Assembly: GCA_005882635.1 (NCBI GenBank)
Contig: VBFG01000040.1
Span: forward strand, 1 to 32,248
Direction: 5' to 3'
From: Chloroflexota bacterium
GTDB lineage: Bacteria > Chloroflexota > Limnocylindria > Limnocylindrales > CSP1-4
Length of the DNA: 32,248 nt
Shown: one piece after another, positions 1-7,928 of the stretch
Layout of the letters: each line of letters opens with the position of its first letter
How positions within the stretch are numbered: the stretch's first letter is position 1
Made by a program: the position numbers and the translations under genes
The notes under the pieces: generated by a model
The model's database searches: none
Told to the model about the DNA's origin: nothing
What the model saw: the letters and a program-made list of their open reading frames with translations, nothing else

Positions 1-1509
1 CTCGAGCGACTCCGACCGCGGCCGGCCGGCGATCCGGATCCGATCGCCATCGCGGACGAGACGGCCGCGGCGGAGCAGGTCGTCGAGCCGCTCCGTCGCC
101 AGGCGGACCGCCGACGACCCGCCGACGCCGGTCCGACGACGGAGCGCGGTCGTGCCGCGCCGGATTAGCTCGGCGCTTCGGGCTTCGTCGACCCCCGAGA
201 CGGCCTCCATGAGGACGTCGTCGATCGCCTCGGCGACGTCGGCGGCAACCAAGGGCGCAGATCGTCCGTCGGCGATCGCGCCGTGGAGGTCCAGCCGGGC
301 CGTCGCCCAGGCCGCGGAGCCGGGAGCCGCCGCCGCGAGCGCCCGGATCCGCGCGGCGCTCGCGCGGCGACGGGCGGCGCCGCACGGCGGGTCCGCGTCC
401 AGCACGCGGCCACCGCCGAGGGTCTCGACCGGCGACGGCCGGCGGATCGCGAATCGATCACCGGGTGCGACGGCAATCGGTCGATCGAGACGCAGGACCG
501 CGGTCCCTTCACCGCTGCCGAGGACGTGCGAGTCACGCGGACCGCGCCCGACCGACGCGCCGACATGGGCCGTGCCGTGATGCACGGCGAGCCGGGCCCG
601 GTCCGACGGTAACGCCACCGCGAGGCCTCGTCCCCGTTCGGCGCCGAAGGCGACCGCCGGCCGAATCGCCACCAGCAGACGATCGCTCGCGACGACGGCC
701 GGATCGGTCGTGAGGACCACTCCACGGGTGAGATCGGCGACGACTTCGCCGGCGAGGGCGAGCGCGACGCGCCCAGGGCCGGCCGATTCGATGGCATGGC
801 CGTGGACCTGGACCTCGCGGACGCGGACCGTCCTGACCCCGGGGTCAGGCACCACACGCAAGACCACGCCTCGCTCGATCCGGGCTCCGCGGAGCGTGCC
901 GGTGACGACGGTTCCGCGCCCTCGGATCGAGAAGACGCGGTCGACGGCCAGGCGGCTGCCAGATGGCCGCCCGCCGACATTGCCGCCCTGGCGCGCGACG
1001 ACCCGATCTCGTAGGGCGACCAGCGCCGCGTGGACGTCGTCGATGCCGTCGTCGGTCATCGATGACCCCGCGACGATGGGGATGCCCGCGAGGCTCGTCG
1101 CGTCGAGCAGCCCGCGCACCTCGTTTGCCGCCGCGTCGACCCGATCCGGACGGACGACGTCGGTCTTGGTCACGACCGCGAGGCCGTCGGACACACCGAG
1201 GGCGTCCAGGAGCTGCAGATGCTCGCGGGTCTGTGCCCGCGGCCCGTCGTCCGCGGCGACGACGAGGAGGGCGGCGTCGATCTCCCCCGCCCCGACGAGC
1301 ATGTTGCCGACGAGCCGGTCGTGACCCGGAACGTCGACGAAGTCGAGCTCGGTTCCGTCGTCCAGCGCGAGATGGGCGTAGCCGACGTCGATCGTCATGC
1401 CGCGCGCCCGCTCTTCCGGCAGGCGGTCCGCGTCGATGCCGGTCAGGGCCCGGAGCAGGGCGGTCTTGCCGTGGTCGATGTGGCCGGCGGTCCCGATGAC
1501 GATTGTCAT
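1..1509 (-). CDS. selB: Selenocysteine-specific elongation factor SelB (C-terminus outside window)
   Basis: SelB is the translational GTPase that delivers Sec-tRNA to UGA codons by binding a SECIS hairpin in the mRNA. The reading frame is open from 1509 to the left edge, giving 503 visible residues; the E. coli protein has about 614, so roughly the last 100 residues (final winged helices that bind SECIS) lie outside. Visible GTPase motifs are GHIDHGKT at residues 9-16 (P-loop), DVPGH at 59-63 (G3) and TKTD at 114-117 (the SelB-type G4). Beta-barrel EF-Tu-like domains and the start of the winged-helix array follow. The ATG at 1509 overlaps the selA stop in an ATGA, so translation is probably coupled to selA. 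Identity is secure from the GTPase motifs plus the selA neighbour. Confidence 0.95.
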   Translation of the reverse strand, partial: MTIVIGTAGHIDHGKTALLRALTGIDADRLPEERARGMTIDVGYAHLALDDGTELDFVDVPGHDRLVGNMLVGAGEIDAALLVVAADDGPRAQTREHLQLLDALGVSDGLAVVTKTDVVRPDRVDAAANEVRGLLDATSLAGIPIVAGSSMTDDGIDDVHAALVALRDRVVARQGGNVGGRPSGSRLAVDRVFSIRGRGTVVTGTLRGARIERGVVLRVVPDPGVRTVRVREVQVHGHAIESAGPGRVALALAGEVVADLTRGVVLTTDPAVVASDRLLVAIRPAVAFGAERGRGLAVALPSDRARLAVHHGTAHVGASVGRGPRDSHVLGSGEGTAVLRLDRPIAVAPGDRFAIRRPSPVETLGGGRVLDADPPCGAARRRASAARIRALAAAAPGSAAWATARLDLHGAIADGRSAPLVAADVAEAIDDVLMEAVSGVDEARSAELIRRGTTALRRRTGVGGSSAVRLATERLDDLLRRGRLVRDGDRIRIAGRPRSESLE

Positions 1510-2933
1510 CGACCGTTCGACCTCGGCGCCCGCGGCCTGGCGGCGCGTTCGACGTCGAGAGCGGCGCGGATCGCGCGGGCGAGCGCCTGATCCGCGGCCG
1601 GGTCGACCGTCCGAAGGTCGAACAGCGCGCGCCCCTCCTCGATCCGGCCCACGACGACCGGCGAACCGACCCGCAGCGTTGCGAGGAGCCGATCGAGGGA
1701 ACGCCCGTTCGTGCCGGCCGCTCGGATCGCCACGGCCGCGCTCGGGAGGGTCTCCCCCGGCAGGCTCCCGCCCCCGATCGTCGAGCGGACGGCCACGACC
1801 GTTGCGCCCGGGCCGATCGCCTCCGCAACGATGGCCGTCCGACGCCCGATCTCCACGACGTCGGCGGCGATCATCCGCCAGACGGGGACCCGCACCGCGG
1901 CGACGCCGGCTCGATAGAGACCGAGCGTCGCGGCCACGGCGGCGAGCGTCACCTTGTCGGGCCGCATCGCGCGGGCCAGCGGATCACGGCGGAGGCGCGC
2001 GATCAGGTCGGACCGCCCGACGATGAATCCGGCCTGCGGCCCCCCGACGAGCTTGTCGCCGCTGAAGGTCACGAGGTCGGCGCCTGCCGCAAGCCGCTCT
2101 CCGGGGGTCGGCTCGTGGGCGAGCCCGAACCGTTCCGTGGGGAGCAGGGCGCCGGAGCCGAGATCATCGACCACCAGCGCTCCGTGACGGTGCGCCAGCT
2201 CCGCCACCGCCCGCGGTTGCGGCGTCTCCGTGAAGCCGGCCTGGCGGAAGTTGGACGGATGGACGCGCAGCACGAGCCGGGCCTTGCCGTCGACGAGGGC
2301 GGCCTCGAAGTCGGCCGCTCGCGTCCGGTTCGTCGTCCCGACCTCGACGAGCCTGGCGCCGGCCCGACGGATGACTTCGGGGATCCGGACGCCGCCGCCG
2401 ATCTCGACCAGCTCACCCCGCGACACGGCCACCCCACGTCCGCGGCCGGCCAACCCAACCGCTAGCGCCAACGCCGCGGCGTTGTTGTTCGTGACGAGCG
2501 CGTCCTCGGCCCCGGTCAGGGCGATCAGGTGCTCCTCGCCGAGGCGGAGCCGGGCGCCGCGCCTCCCCGTCGTGGAGTCGATCTCGAGGAGCAGGCTCCC
2601 CGCGGCCGCCCGGGCCGCCTCGATCGCTTCTTCGGGCCACGGCGCTCGACCGAGGTTCGTGTGGACGATCACGCCCGTCGCGTTGATCGCCGCCAGACGT
2701 GGCGGCGCGGCGAACGCGCGGAGGCGCTCGACCACGGCGTCGGCGAGGGACTGATCGGACGTCGCCGGGGCTCCCGCTTCGAGCCGCTTGCGCTCCTCGG
2801 CGATCACGGATCGGACGAGATCCGTCAGCGCCGCGGGCTCGGACGCCGGCGGCTTCTCCGTGCGAACGATGGCCAGGATGCGCTCCACGCTGGGCGGTCG
2901 GGCTCGCGGTCGGTCGACCGGCACAGCTGACAT
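1506..2933 (-). CDS. selA: L-seryl-tRNA(Sec) selenium transferase SelA
   Basis: SelA is the PLP enzyme that converts Ser-tRNA(Sec) to Sec-tRNA(Sec) using selenophosphate, in the cytoplasm as a large homo-oligomer. The 475-residue product is of normal length (E. coli about 463). Family blocks are visible: [16 protein letters not shown] near residues 83-98, the NNNAAA stretch near 149-154, and the PLP-lysine motif [12 protein letters not shown] with Lys294 (E. coli Lys295). I choose the ATG at 2933 because an AGGAGG lies 4 nt upstream at 2938-2943. The open frame extends further upstream, but that part runs through the tRNA gene and cannot be coding. The stop overlaps the selB start. The gene sits 9 nt downstream of the end of tRNA-Sec on the same strand. 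Confidence 0.96.
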   Translation of the reverse strand: MSAVPVDRPRARPPSVERILAIVRTEKPPASEPAALTDLVRSVIAEERKRLEAGAPATSDQSLADAVVERLRAFAAPPRLAAINATGVIVHTNLGRAPWPEEAIEAARAAAGSLLLEIDSTTGRRGARLRLGEEHLIALTGAEDALVTNNNAAALALAVGLAGRGRGVAVSRGELVEIGGGVRIPEVIRRAGARLVEVGTTNRTRAADFEAALVDGKARLVLRVHPSNFRQAGFTETPQPRAVAELAHRHGALVVDDLGSGALLPTERFGLAHEPTPGERLAAGADLVTFSGDKLVGGPQAGFIVGRSDLIARLRRDPLARAMRPDKVTLAAVAATLGLYRAGVAAVRVPVWRMIAADVVEIGRRTAIVAEAIGPGATVVAVRSTIGGGSLPGETLPSAAVAIRAAGTNGRSLDRLLATLRVGSPVVVGRIEEGRALFDLRTVDPAADQALARAIRAALDVERAARPRAPRSNGR

Positions 2934-2937
2934 CGGG

Positions 2938-2943
2938 CCTCCT
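2938..2943 (-). promoter_or_regulatory. selA Shine-Dalgarno overlapping the tRNA-Sec CCA end
   Basis: AGGAGG is read on the minus strand, ending 4 nt before the selA ATG (2933). Its first base, minus-strand A at 2943, is also the terminal A of the CCA encoded for tRNA-Sec. Mature 3' processing of the tRNA would therefore cut immediately inside the SD of a selC-selA cotranscript. Confidence 0.85.
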
Positions 2944-3039
2944 GGCGGGAGCGCATGGGAGTCGAACCCACCACGCCACGCCGAGCGCGGCGTCACCGGT
3001 TTTGAAGACCGGGGGACCCACCGGGACCCCTCCGCTCCC
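2943..3039 (-). tRNA. selC: tRNA-Sec (anticodon UCA)
   Basis: Selenocysteine tRNA of 97 nt including an encoded CCA. The anticodon UCA is at 3003-3005, in loop CUUCAAA on a CCGGU/ACCGG stem. The acceptor arm is GGGAGCG paired with CGCUCCC, with a G-G opposition at the eighth position, where bacterial tRNA-Sec normally has an 8-bp acceptor. The discriminator is G. The D-arm can form the Sec-specific 6-bp stem with 4-nt loop CGGU, using two G-U wobbles. The long variable arm forms a stem of up to 9 bp (ACGCCGCGC/GCGUGGCGU). The T-arm is GUGGG-UUCGACU-CCCAU. These are the tRNA-Sec hallmarks and separate it from tRNA-Ser. It lies between a VOC gene and selA on the same strand. Confidence 0.97.
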
Positions 3040-3044
3040 GCTCG

Positions 3045-3050
3045 ATGGTA
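3045..3050 (-). promoter_or_regulatory. Candidate -10 box of tRNA-Sec
   Basis: TACCAT on the minus strand ends 5 nt before the first mature nucleotide of tRNA-Sec. If it is the -10, transcription would start at or beside the mature GGG 5' end, leaving little or no 5' leader for RNase P. No clear -35 is seen. The hexamer matches the TANNNT pattern found before several start codons in this window. Confidence 0.4.
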
Positions 3051-3057
3051 GCGCGGG

Positions 3058-3447
3058 TCAGCGATCCTTCCGGTCGAGCGCGCCGCCGACGCTGATCGTA
3101 TTGCCGAACGGGTCGTCGACCCCGAACTCGAGCAGACCGTAGTGGGTCTCCCGCGGCTGAGAGATGGAGCCCTGGTCGCTGGCTCGCGCCCAGTCGGCGT
3201 GGAGCGCACGGGCCTCTTCTTCCGTCTCGAACCGGATGTAGCAGGCGCCGCCGTGACGATGGCCGGCAGACGCCGGGTCGCTGTCGTCATGGTCGGCGTC
3301 GAGCCCGACATGGAGCTCGATGCCCAGCGGATGGACGAGGATGAGGTAGTCGGGCCAGCGACCGGTCTCGGCGAAGCCGAAGCCGGCGTAGTACCGAGCG
3401 GCCGCCTCGAGGTCGGGCGCCGAGAGGATCGGGATCGTTGTCGGCAC
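3058..3447 (-). CDS. VOC-superfamily (glyoxalase/bleomycin-resistance-like) protein
   Basis: A 129-residue single-module protein of the vicinal oxygen chelate superfamily, resembling bleomycin-resistance-type proteins. The N-terminus PILSAPDLEAAARYYAGFGF is the typical first beta-alpha unit, and the C-terminal LEFGVDDPFGNTISVG is the typical last unit with the metal-ligand-position Glu. The start is the GTG at 3447, which has GAGGAG about 5 nt upstream (3452-3457); no in-frame ATG gives the full N-terminal strand. It ends 18 nt before tRNA-Sec on the same strand, so it may share transcripts with selC-selA-selB. It diverges from selD across 37 bp. Substrate is unknown; a role in selenium metabolism is not supported by any motif. 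Confidence 0.85.
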   Translation of the reverse strand: MPTTIPILSAPDLEAAARYYAGFGFAETGRWPDYLILVHPLGIELHVGLDADHDDSDPASAGHRHGGACYIRFETEEEARALHADWARASDQGSISQPRETHYGLLEFGVDDPFGNTISVGGALDRKDR

Positions 3448-3472
3448 GAGCGGCTCCTCGACGATGCGCGCC

Positions 3473-3478
3473 TATCAT
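3473..3478 (+). promoter_or_regulatory. Candidate -10 box giving a leaderless selD mRNA
   Basis: TATCAT ends 6 nt before the selD ATG at 3485. No Shine-Dalgarno is visible before that ATG, and this spacing would put the transcription start on the start codon. It also argues for 3485 over the upstream in-frame ATG at 3464. Confidence 0.5.
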
Positions 3479-3484
3479 CGCGCC

Positions 3485-4558
3485 ATGACCGCGATTGGGA
3501 CAGTGCAGCTGCCGCCGTTCCGCCTGACCGAGCTGACCGATTGCGGGGGCTGTGCGGCGAAGCTCGGGGCAGACCTGCTGGCGGAGGCGCTCGCCGGCAT
3601 TGGCGGGGGCGGAGCGGAGCCGTCGGAGCTGATCGCAGGCCTCGCGCCGCCCGACGACGCGGCAGCCTACCGGCTGACCGACGACCTCGCCGTGATCGGG
3701 ACGCTCGACTTTTTTCCGCCGCTCGTCGACGACGCCCGGACGTTCGGCGAGATCGCCGCTGCGAACGCCCTGAGTGACATCTTTGCCATGGGCGGTCGCG
3801 TCCTCTTCGCGCTCTCGATCGCGGCGTTCCCCGAGGAGCTGCCGCGCGATGTGCTCGCCGCGGTCTTCGACGGCGCCGCCGCGAAGGTCCGCGAGGCGGG
3901 CGGCACGCTGGCCGGCGGCCACACGATCCGCGACGCCGAGCCGAAATACGGGCTCGCGGTCATCGGCGCGGCTCATCCCGACCGCCTCCTCCGGAAGGGC
4001 GGGGCGCGACCAGGCGACATCCTCATCCTCACGAAGCGGCTGGGCACCGGCCTGCTGGTCAGCGGCCGCCGTCAGGACCGAACGTCCGATGGGGACCTCG
4101 CGACGGCGGTTGACCAGATGCGGATCCTGAACCGTTCGGCTGCAGAGGTGCTGGTCGCGGAGGGAGTCCGTGGCGCCACCGACGTGACCGGTTTCGGGCT
4201 CCTCGGCCACGGGCTCGAGATGGCCCGCGCGTCGGGAACTCGACTCGTCTTCGACTCGAGCGCATTGCCGGTCCTCCCGGGCGCCCTCGACCTCGCCCGC
4301 GCCGGCGTCGAGACCGGCGGGGCCGCCCACAACCGCCGTTTCGTCGCGCCGGCGGCGGAGATCGACGCTGCGGTCCCGGCGGAGCTCGTCGCGCTTGCCC
4401 ATGATCCGCAGACATCGGGCGGACTGCTCGCCGCGATCCCGCCCGATCGATGGGAGGTGGTCCGGGGCGCGCTCGATATTGCCGGCGTCGAGCATTGGGT
4501 CGTCGGCTGCGTCGAGGACATCGAGGCCGGATCGGAGCCCAGCATCCGTCTCTCGTGA
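3485..4558 (+). CDS. selD: Selenide, water dikinase (selenophosphate synthetase) SelD
   Basis: SelD makes selenophosphate, the selenium donor for SelA, from selenide and ATP. The 357-residue protein is the normal length (about 345). The N-terminal catalytic loop reads CGGCAAK, with Cys23 at the position of E. coli Cys17 and Lys26 at Lys20; it is the Cys form, not the Sec form. The nucleotide-binding stretch with GGHTIRD, the NALSDIFAMGG block and the DVTGFGLLGHG block follow in the usual order. I choose ATG 3485 because the alignable N-terminus starts there and a TATCAT lies 6 nt upstream; ATG 3464 would add seven residues. The stop overlaps the GTG of the next gene (GTGA), so the two are probably coupled. 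Confidence 0.96.
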   Translation: MTAIGTVQLPPFRLTELTDCGGCAAKLGADLLAEALAGIGGGGAEPSELIAGLAPPDDAAAYRLTDDLAVIGTLDFFPPLVDDARTFGEIAAANALSDIFAMGGRVLFALSIAAFPEELPRDVLAAVFDGAAAKVREAGGTLAGGHTIRDAEPKYGLAVIGAAHPDRLLRKGGARPGDILILTKRLGTGLLVSGRRQDRTSDGDLATAVDQMRILNRSAAEVLVAEGVRGATDVTGFGLLGHGLEMARASGTRLVFDSSALPVLPGALDLARAGVETGGAAHNRRFVAPAAEIDAAVPAELVALAHDPQTSGGLLAAIPPDRWEVVRGALDIAGVEHWVVGCVEDIEAGSEPSIRLS

Positions 4559-5229
4559 TCGTCGCCGTCATCCCGGGCTACAACGAGGCGCCGCGGATCG
4601 GTGCGGTCGTGCTGGAGGCCCGGAAGCATCTGCCCGTCCTCGTCGTCGACGACGGCTCGACCGACCGGACCGCCGAGGTCGCTCGCGAGGCCGGTGCGAC
4701 GACCATCGAGCAGCGTCCGAACCAGGGCAAGGGCGCGGCCCTGCGACTGGGCTTCGCGGCGGCCCTCCAGGACGGTTCCGACGCGATCCTGACCCTGGAT
4801 GCCGACGGTCAGCACGACCCGGTCGAGATTCCGCGATTCCTGGCCGCGGCCACGACCGAGCCGCCCCCCGACCTCATCATCGGCCAACGGAGCTTCCGGG
4901 CGATGCCACCGGTTCGGCGCCTATCGAACGAAATCGGGCGGATCGCGTTCTCGTGGGCGGTCGGCCGCGACATCCCGGACAACCAGTCCGGCTACCGCCT
5001 CGTATCGCGGCGCCTCGCCGAGGCGACGCTGGCCAGCGACGAGCCTGGCTTCGCCTTCGAGGTCGAGCAGATCACGACCTGCATCCGGATGGGCGGCACG
5101 ATCGCCTGGGTCCCGATCCGGACGATCTACGCGGGCGCGCCATCGCACATCCGGCCGCTCGCCCATATCCGGGAGTTCGTCCGGATCGTCCGCCAGGCCC
5201 GACGGGACGTCCGCCGCCCTATCGCCTAG
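4555..5229 (+). CDS. GT2-family glycosyltransferase (polyprenol-phosphate type)
   Basis: A 224-residue GT-A fold glycosyltransferase of family 2, closest in layout to dolichyl/polyprenyl-phosphate mannosyl- or glucosyltransferases. The N-terminus VIPGYNEA is typical, the nucleotide-sugar site is DDGSTD at residues 32-37, NQGKGAALRLGF is at about 56-67, and the metal-binding DADGQHD is at 82-88. A QSGYRLVS segment marks the acceptor side of this subfamily. There is no C-terminal membrane segment, so it is a soluble or peripheral enzyme. The start is GTG 4555, overlapping the selD stop; an open frame continues upstream inside selD but the conserved N-terminus begins here. A link to selenium is suggested only by the overlap. 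Confidence 0.88.
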   Translation: MIVAVIPGYNEAPRIGAVVLEARKHLPVLVVDDGSTDRTAEVAREAGATTIEQRPNQGKGAALRLGFAAALQDGSDAILTLDADGQHDPVEIPRFLAAATTEPPPDLIIGQRSFRAMPPVRRLSNEIGRIAFSWAVGRDIPDNQSGYRLVSRRLAEATLASDEPGFAFEVEQITTCIRMGGTIAWVPIRTIYAGAPSHIRPLAHIREFVRIVRQARRDVRRPIA

Positions 5230-5396
5230 CGAACCGACGCCGATGGCGTGGTGTCGACGATCACCAGCACGACGCGGTTCGCGAAGCCGGCGACGACGTA
5301 GACGACGACGAGGATCAACGCGGCGACGCTCAGGGTGATCGCGAGACCGGCCACGCGCGCCTCGTGGACGCGGGATCGATCGCGATGGACGGGCAT
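5226..5396 (-). CDS. Small single-pass membrane protein
   Basis: A 56-residue hypothetical protein with one strong transmembrane segment at about residues 15-38 (rich in V, L, A, I), a basic N-terminus and a short polar tail. I do not recognise a family. The ATG at 5396 is chosen because TAGGCT lies 7 nt upstream, the leaderless pattern seen elsewhere in this window. Its stop TAG lies on a CTAG palindrome (5226-5229) that also provides the TAG stop of the convergent glycosyltransferase. Its size makes the call tentative, but the hydrophobic run is not expected from a random GC-rich frame. Confidence 0.5.
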   Translation of the reverse strand: MPVHRDRSRVHEARVAGLAITLSVAALILVVVYVVAGFANRVVLVIVDTTPSASVR

Positions 5397-5403
5397 CCGC
5401 GGG

Positions 5404-5409
5404 AGCCTA
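5404..5409 (-). promoter_or_regulatory. Candidate -10 box of the small membrane protein
   Basis: TAGGCT ends 7 nt before the ATG at 5396, consistent with leaderless transcription. Confidence 0.35.
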
Positions 5410-5478
5410 CCCGAGTGGCCACTCCTCGCGGAACACGTTCCCGTTGGACAACGATCGTGATTCGAACGCGTCCCGCAG

Positions 5479-5510
5479 TAGACTCGGACGGTCGACAACC
5501 CGTTTGGAGG
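5479..5510 (+). promoter_or_regulatory. fdhA leader: candidate -10 and Shine-Dalgarno
   Basis: TAGACT at 5479-5484 is followed by a short leader and a GGAGG at 5506-5510, 5 nt before the GTG start at 5516. Unlike its neighbours, fdhA thus appears to have a conventional leader with an SD. No convincing -35 hexamer was found at 16-18 bp. Confidence 0.5.
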
Positions 5511-5515
5511 CACCC

Positions 5516-7426
5516 GTGCCGAAGGACTACGTTCGACTGACCCAGCCCCTCGTTCGCGACTCGAAGGGCGGCGACCTCCGCCCCGCGAGCTGGGACGAGG
5601 CCCTGACCCGCGTCGTCACGGGCTTCCAGGCGGCCATGGCCGCCCACGGCCCGACGACGTTCGGCGTCTTCTCGTGCTCGAAGGCGACCAACGAGGTCAA
5701 CTTCGCGGCGCAGAAGCTCAGCCGGGCCGTGCTGGGCAGCAACAACATCGACAGCTGCAACCGCACCTGACACGCCCCGAGCGTCGCCGGTCTGGCGACC
5801 GTGTTCGGTGCCGGCGGGGGGACCAGCTCATATCGTGAGGCCGAAGAGACGGACCTGATCGTCCTGTGGGGTAGCAACGCCCGCGAGACGCATCCGATCT
5901 TCTTCCACCACCTCCTCCGCGGCGTCCGCAACGGCGCCCGCTTGTACGCGGTCGACCCGCGCCGGACGAGCAGCGCCGAGTGGGCCGACGTCTGGCTCGG
6001 CCTGGACGTCGGCAGCGACATCGCCCTGGCGAACGCGATCGGCCGCGAGATCATCGCCGCGGGGCTCGAGGACGAGGCGTTCATCGCCCGGGCGACGGAG
6101 GGCTTCGAGGCCTACCGGACGAAGGTCGAGTCATACTCGCTCGAGTACGCCGAGCGTGAGACCGGCGTCCCGGCCGACGCCATCCGCGAGCTCGCGCATG
6201 CCTTCGCCAAGGCCGACCGGGCGATGATCTGCTGGACCCTCGGCATCACGGAGCACCACAACGCCGTCGACAACGTGGTCGCCCTGATCAACCTCGTCCT
6301 CCTGACCGGCCACGTCGGCCGCTACGGCTGCGGGGTGAACCCGCTCCGCGGCCAGAACAACGTCCAGGGCGGCGGCGACATGGGCGCCCTGCCCGACCGG
6401 CTGCCCGGCTTCCAACATGTCGAGAACGACGAGCTCCGGGCGAAGTTCGATCGAGCCTGGGGCGTGACGGTCCCGCCCAAGCGCGGCTGGCACCTGTCGG
6501 GCATGTTCGACGCGATGGAGCGGGGCGATCTGACGACGGTCTATTGCATCGGGGAGAACCCGCTCCAGTCGGAGGCCGACCAGGCCCGAGCGCGTCACCT
6601 GCTGGAGGGTCTCGAGTTCCTCGTCGTCCAGGACATCTTCCAGACCGCCACGGCCGACCTGGCCGACGTCGTCCTGCCGGCCGCCGCCGCGTGGGCCGAG
6701 AGCGAAGGCACGGTCACCAACTCAGAGCGCCGAGTCCAGCGAGTCCGGAAGGCGCTCGAGCCGCCGGGCGAGGCCCGCGACGACCTGTGGATCATCTCGG
6801 AGATCGCCCGGCGGATGGGCGGGGACTGGGGCTGGAGCTCCGCGGAGGAGGCCTGGAACGAGCTCCGGACGTTGTCGCCGGTCCACGCCGGGATGTCCTA
6901 CCGACGCCTCGAGGAGCTGGGCGGCATCCAGTGGCCGTGCTACGACGAGAACCACCCCGGCGAGCTGTTCCTCCACAGCCGGCTCTGGGAGGACCCCGTC
7001 CCCGGCAACCGCGTCCCGTTCGTCCCGGTCGACCACGATCCACCGGTCGACAAGCTCGACGACGACTTCCCGATCCGCCTGACGACGGGTCGCCGGCTCG
7101 ACTCGTACAACACCGGAGTCCAGACCGCCGGCTACACCTCACCACTCCGACGCGGCGAGTCGCTCGACGTCTCGCCAGAGGACGCGCAGAGCTACGGATT
7201 GGCGGACGGCGAGCGCGTCCGAGTCGTCTCCCGGCGCGGCCAGGTCGAGGCGCCGATCCGGATCGACGAGGGGCTGCGGCCCGGCCTGACGTTCATGACC
7301 CTCCACTTCCAGGACGATGTCGCCACGAACCTGCTGACGATCGACGCGACGGACCCGAAGTCCGGCACGGCCGAATTCAAGGCGACGGCGATCCGGATCG
7401 AGAAGTTGGCGGCGCCCGTCGCCTGA
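5516..7426 (+). CDS. fdhA: Selenocysteine-containing formate dehydrogenase catalytic subunit, lacking its own [4Fe-4S] domain
   Basis: Molybdenum/tungsten bis-MGD formate dehydrogenase alpha subunit, oxidising formate to CO2 (or the reverse). The frame contains a TGA at 5768-5770 that must be read as Sec85: the context NRT-Sec-HAPSVAGL matches FdhF, His86 follows, and homology continues without shift to 7426, giving 636 residues. GVNPLRGQNNVQGGGDMGALP carries Arg278. Sec85 and Arg278 are each exactly 55 residues lower than E. coli FdhF Sec140 and Arg333, so the protein lacks only the first ~55 residues, i.e. the N-terminal [4Fe-4S] domain. That domain is found on the protein at 12002-13075. 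The start is GTG 5516 with GGAGG 5 nt upstream; the first residues DYVRLTQPLVR align just after the cluster domain. No signal peptide, so cytoplasmic. Confidence 0.96.
5783..5799 (+). promoter_or_regulatory. Bacterial SECIS hairpin of fdhA
   Basis: A perfect 6-bp stem GUCGCC/GGCGAC closes the loop GGUCU. The loop GGUC begins 18 nt after the UGA, exactly as in E. coli fdhF, whose apical loop is also GGUC. The E. coli stem has a bulged U that is absent here. The loop overlaps the conserved VAGL codons, so part of its conservation is protein-driven; the stem pairing is the independent evidence. It is the expected ligand of the SelB winged helices. Confidence 0.85.
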
Positions 7427-7486
7427 CCCCGGACCACGGAGGGGGACGGGACCAGGTAGGCTCGTCGGGCCCTTCTCCGCCGAGGC

Positions 7487-7492
7487 TACACT
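7487..7492 (+). promoter_or_regulatory. Candidate -10 box of VOC gene 7499
   Basis: TACACT followed by CG, ending 6 nt before the ATG at 7499; no SD is present. The same TACACTCG octamer precedes the genes starting at 10167 and 13961. Confidence 0.5.
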
Positions 7493-7498
7493 CGCGGG

Positions 7499-7927
7499 AT
7501 GAGCGTTCCCGCCCGGATCAGCATCGTCACGATCGGCGTTCAGGACGTCGCCCGGTCGGTCCGCTTCTACGAGACGCTCGGCTGGGAGCGGACGGCGTCG
7601 TCTATGAAGGAGATCGCCTGGTTCCGGACGGCCGACAGCTATCTCGGGATCTTCGGCTGGAAGGACCTCGCCGAGGACGCCCAGCTCTTCGAGCCGACCC
7701 GCGGCTCCTTCGGCGGGATCACCCTGGCGGTCAACGTCGAGTCCGCCGACATGGTGGACGCGGCGCTCGACGAGGCGGTTGCGGCGGGTGGCTCCCTGCT
7801 CAAGCCCGGCACGGACCTGCCGTTCGGCTACGGCGGCTACTTCGCGGATCCGGACGGCCACGCCTGGGAGGTCTGCTGGAACCGCGACTTTCCCTTCGGA
7901 CCCGACGGCCGGATCATCATCGACTGA
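7499..7927 (+). CDS. VOC-superfamily (glyoxalase-like) protein
   Basis: A 142-residue vicinal-oxygen-chelate protein. The N-terminal ISIVTIGVQDVARSVRFYET and C-terminal GYFADPDGHAWEVCWNRDF are classic first and last beta-alpha-beta-beta-beta units, with the Glu of HAWEV at the metal-ligand position. It resembles the large group of uncharacterised glyoxalase/dioxygenase-like proteins with the 'LGWE' signature. It starts 72 bp after fdhA and is probably transcribed from its own leaderless promoter (TACACT, 6 nt upstream). Substrate unknown; its place between formate dehydrogenase genes may be coincidental. Confidence 0.88.
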   Translation: MSVPARISIVTIGVQDVARSVRFYETLGWERTASSMKEIAWFRTADSYLGIFGWKDLAEDAQLFEPTRGSFGGITLAVNVESADMVDAALDEAVAAGGSLLKPGTDLPFGYGGYFADPDGHAWEVCWNRDFPFGPDGRIIID

Positions 7928-7928
7928 G

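Noticed and set aside
2934-3311. N-terminal extension of selA to 3311
   Set aside because: It would translate through the tRNA-Sec gene and part of the VOC gene; the AGGAGG before 2933 decides the start.
3533-3564. A selenocysteine form of SelD
   Set aside because: The catalytic codon is TGC (Cys23 in CGGCAAK); no in-frame TGA occurs there.
3287-4495. A 402-residue minus-strand frame
   Set aside because: It covers selD on the other strand, and its sequence is low-complexity Arg/Asp/Glu with no fold.
5444-7426. Two overlapping-looking frames read as a broken fdhA (nonsense mutation or frameshift at 5768)
   Set aside because: Both parts are in the same frame, the TGA sits exactly at the Sec position of FdhF, a SECIS follows and all Sec genes are adjacent. 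It is readthrough, not damage.
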